From: Snodgrassella alvi wkB2
GTDB lineage: Bacteria > Pseudomonadota > Gammaproteobacteria > Burkholderiales > Neisseriaceae
DNA: 64,000 nt
Reading direction: 5' to 3'
NCBI RefSeq assembly: GCF_000600005.1
Contig: NZ_CP007446.1
Location: 186,001-250,000, forward strand
In this document: piece after piece, positions 18,624 to 30,458 of the stretch
Layout of the letters: each line of letters opens with the position of its first letter
Position numbering within the stretch: position 1 is the stretch's first letter
Position numbers and translations under genes: made by a program
Notes under the pieces: model-generated
Told to the model about the DNA's origin: nothing
Seen by the model: only the letters and a program-made list of their open reading frames with translations
Databases searched by the model: none

Positions 18624-18949
18624 CCACTCTGAGGAGGTTGGGTTCAGTAAAATACTTTGGAAATTAAAGGCAGTTCAGAGAGCTGATTTTAATTTGCGAA
18701 GTAACGCATCGATCTTTAACAAATTGGAAAGCCGAAATCAACAAACAAAGATTGGAGCATAGAACTGATTCTGGAGACAGAAGAAGAGAAGTGCTGCAAG
18801 AATTGGGTGATGATTGTATCGCTGAACAACGAGCACAAAAGGCGTTGTTCAGACAACCAAAGCAGTAAGCTTTATGAGAGTAAAGGCCTTAAGTCAGAGA
18901 TACTAGTCAACGGTATGCTGACGAAGTCAGGAGGTTCTTGAAATGATAG
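18624..18949 (+). other. 16S-23S spacer between tRNA-Ala and 23S
   Basis: About 325 bases of transcribed spacer. It contains a second boxA-like site (GATCTTTAACA, about 18711-18721) and ends with the 5' arm of the 23S processing stem at 18943-18956, which pairs perfectly over 14 bases with 21831-21844. Confidence 0.75.
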
Positions 18950-21840
<2,891 letters not shown>

Positions 21841-21940
21841 TCATTTGAAGAACTTCGTGCAGTAAATGCACAGAATGATAAAGCTTACTGATGAATACAC
21901 ATCATCACCGAGATTAAGGCTTTCTGATTTGACAGTTTAA

Positions 21941-22055
21941 TGTCTGGCGGCCATAGCGGGTTGGTCCCACGCCTTCCCATCCCGAACAGGACCGTGAAAC
22001 GACCTAGCGCCGATGATAGTATGGATTGCCCATGTGAAAGTAGGACACCGCCAGA
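21941..22055 (+). rRNA. rrf: 5S ribosomal RNA
   Basis: TGTCTGGCGGCCATAGCGGG at the 5' end pairs with the CCGCCAGAC end. Internal segments CCCACGCCTTCCCATCCCG and GAAAGTAGGACACCGCC are typical. About 115 bases; ends approximate. Confidence 0.93.
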
Positions 22056-22068
22056 CTCCCCATAGAAG

Positions 22069-22098
22069 AACCCGGTTGATTAGTCAACCGGGTTTCTT
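22069..22098 (+). terminator. rRNA operon terminator
   Basis: AACCCGGTTGA at 22069-22079 pairs with TCAACCGGGTT at 22084-22094 across a 4-base loop, followed by TTCTT. It is 14 bases after 5S. Confidence 0.9.
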
Positions 22099-22139
22099 AC
22101 TTTAAGTACTGAGAAGTACCACAGAAGAAAAAACAATAC

Positions 22140-22163
22140 CGCAGCAGCCTGATGGCTGCTGCG
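22140..22163. terminator. Second hairpin between the rRNA operon and the TIGR04141 gene
   Basis: A 10-bp perfect GC-rich stem (CGCAGCAGCC / GGCTGCTGCG) with a 4-base loop. There is no T-run on either side, so it may be a backup terminator or a roadblock between converging transcripts. Confidence 0.5.
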
Positions 22164-22184
22164 ATTATCTAGAGACTAGATTTA

Positions 22185-23789
22185 TTACTTTATTACCTTA
22201 ATAAATTTCAAGCTGGTTCTTATTCCGAATTTTGTAAGTTTTTTATAAATATTTCGTAGACTAATTTTACTAAATAGTGGTAATTCTGTAGATCTAGTCT
22301 TTTTAGTACTAGCAATGGCAAAAATAACTTCATACTCATTAGCATTAGGATTTTGACTAAAATTTTCTAAATCATTTAAATTATATAAGCCATTTAGTTT
22401 ACGATAAACTTTTTCACGAAATTTCTCGTCAAATAATAATAACTCAGCTGATATATACCCTTGCGAAAATAAATGATTTAGATTGCTAGAACCACTATCA
22501 TATTTTACATGAATAAGACGTTTGTCTATTGATGAATAAATATCACAAAATTCAACTTTACTATTTTGGCCTCCATGTATAATTAATTCTCTATCCATTA
22601 AATAGAAATCTTTATATTTTTCGCAAATACTGCTGTTATATTTTTGTTCATTAAACCCATCTTCATCTCTATCGTTAATTTCATATTCTGGTAAATTTAA
22701 ATTTGCTTGAGGTATTTTAGATAAATCCTTGTTTAATTCTTCATTAAAATTATGATCTATTTGATACCATTTTCCACTATTTAAAATGTAATTCTTCTTA
22801 TTTAGAGATGATTCACAATATATACATTTATATACTGACCATTGTTTTATATTTCCACTGGTTCCTTCCCATTCAATATAAATACTCCTTTTTTTGAATG
22901 TTTCTATTGTTATATCTATTGATTTATTGTCGAGAAAAGATTTATAACTTTCATAATCGATGTCCATAAATAATGGACTTTGTTTTGATGGTGCATATCT
23001 GAATCCATTAATGTTAGACCAATCAACTATATCCGGAATCACTAACAAAATATTATTTAAATTATCATTTTCTTTGAATTTCTGCACAAGTTGATCATTT
23101 AACTCATTAACTAATGAAATATCTCGGACTTCTTTTAAATTATCGAACCAACCAAAATTTTCTTTATAAGTATCTTTTTGATAAAGACTTTCAAGTTCTT
23201 CGAGAAGAGGCATTATTATTTCGAGTGAAAATGAAATATTTATTTTTAGATTATCTTTTCCATATACTCGTTTTCCCAAAAGGAATTCATCATTGGGCTT
23301 ACCTGTTATAGCTTTAATTAAATCTTGTTCAATATCAATATCAAAGTTCGGTAGTGCTGTTTCTATATTGGTTTGACTTCGTTCTTGTCTCGTAATTCTA
23401 TCTAAATGTTCACAATCTATATTACGCAATTTTTCAGCATCAATTGTATTTAAAGCTATACGTAGGCCAAAATTTTCTTCATAGCAATCATTTTGTAATA
23501 ATGATTTTCCATGTCCAAAAGTCAATGCAAAAAATCTATTTTTACTTTTAATTATAAAAACAGCGGACGCGCTTGAGTTCTTTAGTTCGTCCAGATCATC
23601 ATCTATTACTGATGTAAATAAACTAACCCATTTAGGTGAATTTAGTTGAATAGATTTAAAATATAAATGACCTATACCAGAATTAAGAGGGATATCTCTA
23701 TAAGAAATATTTTTATTGTTATCGATAGCTTGTTCGGCTGATTCGATATTTTCTTTTAGCATTAAGATGCTTAGATTATACTTTTTCAA
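22185..23789 (-). CDS. TIGR04141/DUF6119 family protein, sporadically distributed
   Basis: A 534-residue soluble protein that I recognise as the TIGR04141/DUF6119 family. The supporting segments are SASAVFIIKSKNRFFALTFG, the ENFGLRIALNTIDAEKLRNI core, FDIDIEQDLIKAITGKP, and a late HVKYDSGSSNLNHLFSQGYI block. The family is named for its patchy distribution; members occur in variable genomic islands, often near restriction or other defence genes, and I know of no established activity. The His/Lys/Asp-containing DIYSSIDKRLIHVKYDSG segment resembles the core of some nucleases, but this is only suggestive. The start is a TTG at 23789 with a good AAAGGAA ribosome site. It is strongly AT-rich, unlike the flanking core genes, which suggests horizontal transfer. 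Stands alone, converging on the rRNA operon. Confidence 0.8.
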   Translation of the reverse strand: MKKYNLSILMLKENIESAEQAIDNNKNISYRDIPLNSGIGHLYFKSIQLNSPKWVSLFTSVIDDDLDELKNSSASAVFIIKSKNRFFALTFGHGKSLLQNDCYEENFGLRIALNTIDAEKLRNIDCEHLDRITRQERSQTNIETALPNFDIDIEQDLIKAITGKPNDEFLLGKRVYGKDNLKINISFSLEIIMPLLEELESLYQKDTYKENFGWFDNLKEVRDISLVNELNDQLVQKFKENDNLNNILLVIPDIVDWSNINGFRYAPSKQSPLFMDIDYESYKSFLDNKSIDITIETFKKRSIYIEWEGTSGNIKQWSVYKCIYCESSLNKKNYILNSGKWYQIDHNFNEELNKDLSKIPQANLNLPEYEINDRDEDGFNEQKYNSSICEKYKDFYLMDRELIIHGGQNSKVEFCDIYSSIDKRLIHVKYDSGSSNLNHLFSQGYISAELLLFDEKFREKVYRKLNGLYNLNDLENFSQNPNANEYEVIFAIASTKKTRSTELPLFSKISLRNIYKKLTKFGIRTSLKFIKVIK

Positions 23790-24261
23790 ATCTACGTTCC
23801 TTTATAAATATTTATAATATTTAATATTTAGAATTCATTGTTAATTCTAAATATGCATTTAAAAACTATTTAAAACAAATATAGATTATATGGAATCTAA
23901 TTGTTAATCATTTTAAAATACACTTAGAACCAAGATAAATATTTTTTAGTTATTGATTGCAAATATTTGCTTTTGTATTAAAAATATACCATTTTAAGAA
24001 TTCAATATTTAATTGAAAAGAATAGAAACAATATATTTTAAATTGAATAAATATATGATTAATTTGCATTTATTTCTAAAAAAATTTACTTAATTATAAT
24101 TGAACTTATTTTTTGTAAGGATATTATTATTTAAATAAACTTTTTTATTGTTATAAATTTAGTTAGATGTATAAAGTAAAATCTTATATGTTATTCTTAT
24201 ATATTCAAGTAATATACCTTACAAAAGTTATTGTTTATCTTATTCTCTTTAGTTGAAAATA
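23790..24261. other. Very AT-rich intergenic region
   Basis: About 470 bases of A/T-dominated sequence upstream of the TIGR04141-family gene. No coding frame, tRNA or terminal repeat was recognised. It has the base composition of the adjacent gene and probably arrived with it. Confidence 0.5.
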
Positions 24262-24318
24262 ATGAATCAGCAAGATAGTCAGTTCTCATCTAATTAATTA
24301 TTTCTTTCGGTTATTTTA

Positions 24319-25461
24319 ATGGTAGCAGGCGCACATCTGTGTAATGACCTGATTCAGTCGATGCTGACAGCTACTTATCCCTTACTGGAAGAAAAATATC
24401 AGTTAAGTTTCGCTCAGGTGGGTTGTATTAGTCTGGTATATCAGCTTACAGCTTCAATTTTACAGCCTGCAATCGGTTATTACACAGATAAGCATCCGAA
24501 ACCTTATTTATTACCCCTAGGTATGGTTTCAACGACGTTTGGCTTGTGCATGCTGGGTTTTGCTAGTCAGTTTTATTTATTATTACTGGCAGCCGCATTT
24601 CTGGGAGTAGGATCATCTACTTTCCATCCTGAGGCATCCCGTGTTGCACGTAATGCTTCTGCTGGTCGGTTTGGCTTAGCTCAGTCGGCATTTCAGGTAG
24701 GCGGTAATCTGGGTTCATCACTTGGGCCGCTACTGGTGAGTTTGATTGTGCTGAGATATAACCGGCAAAGTAATATTCTGTGGTTTATCGTTATTGGTGT
24801 AATTGCTATTTTGCTTTTGTGCCGCATCAGTGCATGGAGTGCTCGTCATCTGGCTGCAAATAAACACAAGGCAGCAGCAAATTGTACTTTACCTTATGAT
24901 AAAAGTAAGACCGTTCTGGCCTTATTTATTCTTGCCGTACTGATTTTTTCTAAATTTTTTTATATGGCCAGTATGAGCAATTATTATAGTTTTTATCTGA
25001 TTGAAAAATTTGCTTTAACTAAACAATCTGCAGTGTTATTTCTTTTTTTATTTCTGGCCTGTGTGGCAATTGGTACGTTTGTCGGAGGTCCGGTAGGTGA
25101 CCGTATTGGTCGGAAATATGTTATTTGGTTCTCTATTTTAGGTGCTGCACCTTTTACCCTGGCCTTACCTTATGCAAATCTCTGGGGTACGGCGCTGTTA
25201 AGCTGTTTGATTGGTTTAATTATATCTTCTGCTTTTTCGGCAATTGTGGTTTATGCTCAGGAGTTGATTCCCGGACGCGTCGGGATGATTGCCGGTCTGT
25301 TTTTTGGTTTTATGTTTGGGATGAGTGGAATTGCAGCGGCAGTTTTAGGATATGTGGCCGATAAAACCAGCTTACAACTTATTTTTAAATTTTGTTCTTT
25401 TTTGCCATTACTTGGAATACTGACAATTTTGTTACCGGATGTGGAGCGGTATAAACGCTAA
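24319..25461 (+). CDS. MFS transporter, fosmidomycin-resistance (Fsr)-like; N-terminus possibly interrupted
   Basis: As read from the ATG at 24319, a 380-residue transporter with about 12 helices. Features typical of the Fsr group are CNDLIQSMLTATYPLL in helix 1, GSSTFHPEASRVA with its charged residues, GLAQSAFQVGGNLGSSLGP, and GGPVGDRIGRKYVIW (motif A of the second half). Family members normally have a short polar leader before helix 1. Here an ATG at 24262 opens that leader in the same frame (MNQQDSQFSSN), but a TAA at 24295-24297 stops it. The codons between that stop and 24319 encode LFLSVIL, which would complete helix 1. The ATG at 24319 has no ribosome site. The gene may be inactivated or weakly translated. 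A terminator follows the stop. Confidence 0.78.
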   Translation: MVAGAHLCNDLIQSMLTATYPLLEEKYQLSFAQVGCISLVYQLTASILQPAIGYYTDKHPKPYLLPLGMVSTTFGLCMLGFASQFYLLLLAAAFLGVGSSTFHPEASRVARNASAGRFGLAQSAFQVGGNLGSSLGPLLVSLIVLRYNRQSNILWFIVIGVIAILLLCRISAWSARHLAANKHKAAANCTLPYDKSKTVLALFILAVLIFSKFFYMASMSNYYSFYLIEKFALTKQSAVLFLFLFLACVAIGTFVGGPVGDRIGRKYVIWFSILGAAPFTLALPYANLWGTALLSCLIGLIISSAFSAIVVYAQELIPGRVGMIAGLFFGFMFGMSGIAAAVLGYVADKTSLQLIFKFCSFLPLLGILTILLPDVERYKR

Positions 25462-25469
25462 AATACTCA

Positions 25470-25494
25470 AAGGCCATTGTTCATGGCCTTTTTA
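25470..25494. terminator. Bidirectional terminator between the Fsr-like and AI-2E-type genes
   Basis: AAGGCCAT / ATGGCCTT stem with a 5-base loop, then TTTTTATT; A-rich on the other side. It lies between two convergent genes. Confidence 0.85.
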
Positions 25495-25512
25495 TTGACA
25501 TACGAAATCAGA

Positions 25513-26544
25513 TTAAATGATTTTGAGTTGTTTTAAAGACAGTTTCAGGAAAGCATAAAAGATAGGCGCAAAAATCAATCCGATTACGCCAAATAAGCTT
25601 TCAGACAATACCATTGCAATCAGCAGTTCGCAAATGCCGGCGTGGATTTTGTTACCAATTATTTTGGCATTGAGTATATATTCGATTTTATGGATGATAA
25701 TTAGATATAACAGGACAATTACCGCCATCCAGAAGGAAATAGTAAATGCAACCAGACACATAATAGTATTGACTATGAGGTTGCCAATAATGGGGATCAG
25801 TCCAAGAACGAAAGTAGCCAGTATCAGGCTTTTGCTGAAAGGCAGATGAATACCGAATAAAGGTAATATGATAAGGAGGAAAATAGCAGTCAGGATGGTA
25901 TTAAAAAAGGATATCACTACCTGTGAGAAGGCAACATATTGAAATACCAGTACCAGACGATTTAACCCCTCTTTGAGTGCCTGCATATAAATTGTTGATG
26001 AGGAATGGGTTTCAGTGATATTGCGTTTGTTCTGCTGATAGCCGGCAATCAAACCGATAACCATACCAATGATGATGATTAGCAATGAATGAAATAATTG
26101 CTTAACTACTGACTGAAGATATAGAACATGCTCTTTGATAAAGTTTAGTGCATTGGTTCGCAATTCAATCAGATTATCAGGAATATATTTATTTAGTTCT
26201 TTGGGCAGTGAGCTGGCAATGCTGTTAAATAAGCTTTGAATATGAGTAAGGGTTTGTTGCGGATCTTTGGCTACGCTGATTACCCAGCTAACCAGGTAAC
26301 CAAAGCCGCTAATGAGTACTGCCATAATGAGCAGTGAAAGTAATAATACGGAAAAAAGTTTGGCTTTATTGCCCCAGCGATGCATTTTTTTTGCCAGAAA
26401 ATCTTCGAGTTTCTGTGTCAGGGTATAGGTGAGTAAGCCGGAAATAACACCGGACATTAAGTGTATTTCCATAAATATGATAAAAAAGACAGAATACAAT
26501 ACTACAAAAAACAGTCCTATTTTTTGTTGCTCATCTAAAAGCAT
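25513..26544 (-). CDS. AI-2E family transporter (TqsA/PerM-like permease)
   Basis: A 343-residue integral membrane protein with about seven helices and a periplasmic domain near residues 90-140. The C-terminal half carries the family's hallmark organisation: FSKSLILATFVLGLIPIIGNLI, then IEYILNAKIIGNKIHAGICELLIAM, then SLFGVIGLIFAPIFYAFLK. Members include putative autoinducer-2 exporters and Na+/H+ antiporters, so the substrate should not be assumed. It lies 34 bases downstream of the DJ-1/PfpI gene and is probably cotranscribed with it. Confidence 0.85.
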   Translation of the reverse strand: MLLDEQQKIGLFFVVLYSVFFIIFMEIHLMSGVISGLLTYTLTQKLEDFLAKKMHRWGNKAKLFSVLLLSLLIMAVLISGFGYLVSWVISVAKDPQQTLTHIQSLFNSIASSLPKELNKYIPDNLIELRTNALNFIKEHVLYLQSVVKQLFHSLLIIIIGMVIGLIAGYQQNKRNITETHSSSTIYMQALKEGLNRLVLVFQYVAFSQVVISFFNTILTAIFLLIILPLFGIHLPFSKSLILATFVLGLIPIIGNLIVNTIMCLVAFTISFWMAVIVLLYLIIIHKIEYILNAKIIGNKIHAGICELLIAMVLSESLFGVIGLIFAPIFYAFLKLSLKQLKII

Positions 26545-26578
26545 AATTTTTCCGGGTTAATTTTTATAACAATAAAAT

Positions 26579-27172
26579 TTATTTCAGACAGAATTCATCT
26601 TGCTGGCTGTCTTGCTGCCAGCGATATTCGATTCTAGTTGCGATTTGTCGGGCAACGGTTTCTCCTGCCCTGTCTTGCACAAAGGCTAAGGCCATATCCA
26701 TACCTGCACTAATACCTGAAGATGTGTAATATTTGCCATCTGTAACCCATCTGGCTTTTTCTATCCATTGGGTTCGTAACGATGAGGTTTTTACCCATTC
26801 GAAAGAGAGTTTATTGGATGTTGCTCGTTTTCCATCAAGTAATCCCGATTTAGCCAGCAGGGCACTACCCGTACATACTGTTAATACATACCGGCTTTTT
26901 TGTGCCAGTTGCTTTAGCTGGTTGATATAGTCAGCTTCGAGGATAAGTGTTCTGGCTCCTGTTCCACCAGGAATGAAAAGCGTATCGATTTCGGACTGAG
27001 GCATCGTGTTAAAACTTTCGGTAGCAATCTGTACACCATCTCGATTGCTTATTAGGCCACCATGACGGGAATAAAACTGCATTTTCCAGTCTGGAACTTT
27101 TCCAAATATTTCTACGGGTCCAAAAACATCAAGGGTTTCGAAATCAGGATATAGAATAATAGAGATGTGCAT
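26579..27172 (-). CDS. DJ-1/PfpI family protein (isonitrile hydratase-like)
   Basis: A 197-residue protein of the class I glutamine amidotransferase-like DJ-1 fold. The nucleophile elbow is VLTVCTGSALLA with the reactive Cys near residue 100. The N-terminal LYPDFETLDVFGPVEIF and the C-terminal KYYTSSGISAGMDMALAFV are shared with isonitrile hydratases and with the sensor domains of GlxA-type regulators. There is no C-terminal DNA-binding domain. It is probably a hydrolase, hydratase or glyoxalase-like stress protein; the substrate cannot be decided. Likely in an operon with the permease below it. Confidence 0.85.
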   Translation of the reverse strand: MHISIILYPDFETLDVFGPVEIFGKVPDWKMQFYSRHGGLISNRDGVQIATESFNTMPQSEIDTLFIPGGTGARTLILEADYINQLKQLAQKSRYVLTVCTGSALLAKSGLLDGKRATSNKLSFEWVKTSSLRTQWIEKARWVTDGKYYTSSGISAGMDMALAFVQDRAGETVARQIATRIEYRWQQDSQQDEFCLK

Positions 27173-27647
27173 TATTTTTCCTTAGTATAGACGGGTTGAA
27201 AAGATAAATTTCTGGATATTGTTTTGAATATGAGTAGCATATCATTTTTTACTTCTCAGATGCTTATTTGTACTTGGATAGTGGAACCTAAAATTAGGCT
27301 AATATCAAAATATAGGATATGAGTTTATCTAGATATAATTATAATTAATATTATTTTTCAGTTAGATATGAATTTATGAAGTATTCGAACTTAATCCGTG
27401 GATAATTTAGTTGTAAAAATATAAAAATGTTGTAATCAGAATAACTGGTAATGCTGAAATATATTGAAAATGAGCTGATTGGCAGAGGTGAACTGAGAAA
27501 AGACGGGTGAAGAGTTTGAAGCTTATAAAACTGAGAATAACAATAAGCATACATGGATAATAGTTTTTCCAATATTGCTTAAGTTTAGCTGATGTAATTT
27601 TGTTTTATAAATGCAGGATTAAAAACACATAGGCTGTCAGGTTTAAT
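27173..27647. other. AT-rich intergenic region
   Basis: About 475 bases between the DJ-1/PfpI gene and the carbonic anhydrase terminator. One short open frame on the - strand (27351-27572) is an uninterrupted stretch of low-complexity Ser/Phe/Tyr codons without a ribosome site and is not supported. Nothing else recognised. Confidence 0.5.
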
Positions 27648-27684
27648 AAAAGGCCAGACTTTGCTGATGCTCTTCTGACCTTTT
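27648..27684 (-). terminator. Terminator of the carbonic anhydrase gene
   Basis: AAAAGGCCAGA and TCTGACCTTTT form an 11-bp stem (a G-U pair on the - strand) with a T-rich exit, 17 bases after the stop codon. Confidence 0.85.
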
Positions 27685-27700
27685 ATTGAGCAATTCTGGC

Positions 27701-28441
27701 TTAGTTGTTTTCAATAATGCGGTTATTGAGTGGCTGAACCGGCCGGTTGTTATTTTTCGGCAGATAATGAGAAATTTCTTCGATTTCATCCTTGGACAGG
27801 GTAATCGGCTGACGGAATAAGATCCACGTTACCGGTTCACTGCATGGTGGAGTGGTCAGTGAACCGGTATAGCGATAGTAGCTGTGATTTTTCGGATAAA
27901 TGTGTTCAGGGTTGAATAATATATCGGTGTTTTCACTGCTATTTTTGGCAAGTTGTTTAAATATGGATAATTTTTCAAAGTAGGAGTTTTCTTTGCCTTC
28001 CTGTACAAATACGGCAATGACAAGATTACTGTGATCAGCAGCCTGATGAACAAAATGTAATTCCAGCGGATAGCGGATACCATTAATCGTGTGCTCAGCC
28101 GGTTCATGAGCATGAAACTGAACCAGTTTGTATGTTTTGTTTTCGTAGCTAAATGTGCTGTTTGCATCAAAGTTAAACTGAAGTGAATGACCATTATCAA
28201 TAATTTGCTTAATATCGGCATGTTGATAATTAAATTTCAGTGCCGGTAATTGCTTATTGTTTTTGCTGTCAAAAATATCAATCGGAGATTGAGTTTTGCC
28301 TGATGCACAAGTTTGTGCATCAGGCAGGTTACCCCAGTTTTCCGGTGCATTATCACCTTGATAACCCCAGTGGGTTTGTTCTGCCATGGCAGAGGTAGCC
28401 AGACCAAGGCTAAGACATAAAGCTAAAATATTTTTTCTCAT
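27701..28441 (-). CDS. cah: Periplasmic alpha-carbonic anhydrase
   Basis: A 246-residue exported enzyme that interconverts CO2 and bicarbonate. A signal peptide covers residues 1-20 (ending TSAMA). The family sequence begins at HWGYQGDNAPENWGNL and includes QSPIDI. Zinc ligands are His110 and His112 in VQFHAHEPAEH and His129 in LELHFVH, and the substrate-pocket loop is YTGSLTTPPCSEPVTWILF. All active-site residues appear to be retained and the length is normal. It is a single gene with its own terminator. Confidence 0.95.
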   Translation of the reverse strand: MRKNILALCLSLGLATSAMAEQTHWGYQGDNAPENWGNLPDAQTCASGKTQSPIDIFDSKNNKQLPALKFNYQHADIKQIIDNGHSLQFNFDANSTFSYENKTYKLVQFHAHEPAEHTINGIRYPLELHFVHQAADHSNLVIAVFVQEGKENSYFEKLSIFKQLAKNSSENTDILFNPEHIYPKNHSYYRYTGSLTTPPCSEPVTWILFRQPITLSKDEIEEISHYLPKNNNRPVQPLNNRIIENN

Positions 28442-28804
28442 GATGTAGTTTCTATGGGTTTATTATTTTTTAGTTTAGTCTTATTTGGTAAAGCTGGGTA
28501 GTATTTTTGTTGTTAGAATTTGATATATTATTAATATATTAAATATTTTTTATATGGTATTCTATTTCTGGTTTAAATCATGTTGAATCTAAATTTTAAA
28601 TTACCGTCAATAGGAACTGCAGTTTGTGATGGTGTTATATAAAAAACATCTATTAATTTGCTATCAAATAAAATATATAAATCAAGTTTGCGACAGTATT
28701 TACTGTTAAATGGTAAACGTAGTATATGTAGAGCTCTTTAGATTAGTAAAATTAGTCTGATGCAGAACCTCAAAAAGTATTTTTGTATATCGCTAACTTT
28801 ACTA
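28442..28804. other. AT-rich intergenic region
   Basis: About 360 bases upstream of cah; it holds the cah promoter, which I cannot place firmly. No other feature seen. Confidence 0.45.
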
Positions 28805-29281
28805 TTAAAAATTCCATTCATCTTTTGAATAAATATCTCCATCTGATATGAATTTTTTATATTCATCTTCAAAATCAATGAAAGCTACAATTTTGTATTT
28901 TCCTTCGTTATGTTTATATAACAATGCCCACCAATGGAGATGGGAATTATTATTTTGTATTTTGTGTAGTACGCCATTTTTTTGAAAATAAAAAATAGCT
29001 TCATCGTTCTTTATTAAATATGGTTTATTAATAGATTTAAGGTAATTATAAACTAAGAAGAAGTAATAATTAGCGTCATCGGCCATAACATAGAAATCAT
29101 CACCCATACTAGTTTTTAACTTATTAATTGTATTTTCACTGGGAGTGACTAATATAACTATATCTTTGTCAAAAATAATTTTTGTTTTTTTATCGAATAG
29201 TATTAAATTGTTTTGTCCTGCTAAAGCCGTGTGGAAAGAAAAAAATATTAAGCAGAAAAATATAAATAATGTTTTTTGCAT
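28805..29281 (-). CDS. Hypothetical exported protein
   Basis: A 158-residue protein I do not recognise. A clear signal peptide (MQKTLFIFFCLIFFSF... cleaved after ALA near residue 21) sends it to the periplasm. The mature part is small, aromatic-rich (NYYFFLVYNYLK, HWWALLYKHNEGKY) and acidic near the end. No cysteines remain after processing and there is no lipobox. It is AT-rich like the surrounding accessory region. A GGGGG-type ribosome site (AAGGGGG) precedes the ATG. Stands alone between cah and an ArsR-like regulator. Confidence 0.65.
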   Translation of the reverse strand: MQKTLFIFFCLIFFSFHTALAGQNNLILFDKKTKIIFDKDIVILVTPSENTINKLKTSMGDDFYVMADDANYYFFLVYNYLKSINKPYLIKNDEAIFYFQKNGVLHKIQNNNSHLHWWALLYKHNEGKYKIVAFIDFEDEYKKFISDGDIYSKDEWNF

Positions 29282-29469
29282 AATAATTAAAACCCCCTTC
29301 TAATTGTTGATTTATCTGGATATGATAGCAATCATTTTCAATTAAAGCATGATCTGCTTAAGCTCTTATTTGAGCTAAAATTGCTTAGAATCAGTTAATC
29401 CAGAATTGACATCATGCTAAACATATATAATTAGTTTATCATCAAAAAGTTAATTTTTATTGTAAATCT

Positions 29470-30153
29470 CTATTTATCAATTAATAATACATTTAAATTT
29501 TTTCTACCTTTTGGCGTAATTGTCAATTCACGATTATTATCATTTTGTTTAAACCATTCTTGTTGTAGCATTGATTGAAGTAGTAAAGCTCCTAATGGAC
29601 CACCAATATGATCCCTATGCTCAGTAAAATCTATACAGCGCTTTCCAACACTAGCTGTATTAGATGCGTTGATTAATAGCTTATGTCCTTTAAAAAAATT
29701 TTTACCATGTTCAGTAACTATAAAAAAATTATCTTGTATAACAATAAATTCATTATTAATAAATGACTGCGTAAGTGCAACAGACCATGAACCGGCTAGA
29801 TGTTTATAACATGTTCTTGCCTCTTTAAATTTTTCTTTAGTGTTAGTATTGGATAAAAATAAACACTCTTTCGGGGGAATAATATTAAAAGTTGATTCAA
29901 TAAACATTGCGGTATCTTGATTTTTTATTTCATAGTAATGGTGTTTACCACACTCTCTATGATGGATAAGATCAACATCTTCTAGTTTTTTTAAATGAAA
30001 ACGCGTAGCCTGTGGCGACAGATTCAGTCGATTTGCTAACCATGAGGCTGAAAGAGCTCTGCCATTCATTAATTCAGTGATAATTATAACTCTACTGAAA
30101 TCAGACATTGCGTCTGAAAATCGTATTAAATCCTTACAATATAATTTATTCAC
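29470..30153 (-). CDS. ArsR-like winged-helix transcriptional regulator
   Basis: A 227-residue regulator. The N-terminal winged helix-turn-helix covers about residues 15-75 (ALSASWLANRLNLSPQATRFHLKKLED is the recognition region). The C-terminal domain carries the signature of a known ArsR subgroup: ARTCYKHLAGSWSVAL and KRCIDFTEHRDHIGGPLGALL. The start is a GTG at 30153; the next ATG at 30108 would cut into the first helix. It is divergent from a DHA2 drug exporter 305 bases away, so the most likely role is repression of that exporter in response to a toxic compound. Two TTAGCTAA palindromes lie in the shared gap. Confidence 0.85.
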   Translation of the reverse strand: MNKLYCKDLIRFSDAMSDFSRVIIITELMNGRALSASWLANRLNLSPQATRFHLKKLEDVDLIHHRECGKHHYYEIKNQDTAMFIESTFNIIPPKECLFLSNTNTKEKFKEARTCYKHLAGSWSVALTQSFINNEFIVIQDNFFIVTEHGKNFFKGHKLLINASNTASVGKRCIDFTEHRDHIGGPLGALLLQSMLQQEWFKQNDNNRELTITPKGRKNLNVLLIDK

Positions 30154-30240
30154 TCTTTAGAATCTCCATGAAAAATCTATGATTTTTTTATTATTATTCA
30201 ATTTGAAATCAATTAAGCACAGCGAATTAATATACGCTCT

Positions 30241-30427
30241 TTAGCTAATTTGTTTAAATTTCTTTTTAAACATTATTCCTGAAAAGTAAATAAGCTAATC
30301 AGATATTTTCACCAATAAAAACAAGAGAGAAAAGATTTGAGTAAATATGAAAAATGGATATTTCATTATTGCAAATTTGATGATTGGTTAAGGGTGAAAT
30401 CACTTTCTTCTGCAGGCAATTAGCTAA
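30241..30427. promoter_or_regulatory. Paired TTAGCTAA palindromes between regulator and exporter
   Basis: The perfect palindrome TTAGCTAA occurs at 30241-30248 and again at 30420-30427. Each is followed within a few bases by TTTAA (TTAGCTAATTTGTTTAA and TTAGCTAATGGTTTAA). A third, weaker copy (TAAGCTAA) is near 30291. Candidate operator for the divergent ArsR-like regulator; binding is not shown by sequence alone. Confidence 0.45.
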
Positions 30428-30458
30428 TGGTTTAATCAAATTAAGACGGGGACTATAA

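Noticed and set aside
22140-22163. The GC-rich hairpin as an attachment site for the TIGR04141-type gene
   Set aside because: Only one copy was seen and there is no matching direct repeat on the far side of the gene, so an att site is not supported.
27351-27572. A 73-codon - strand open frame between the DJ-1/PfpI and cah genes
   Set aside because: Low-complexity Ser/Tyr/Phe composition, no ribosome site, typical of random AT-rich DNA.
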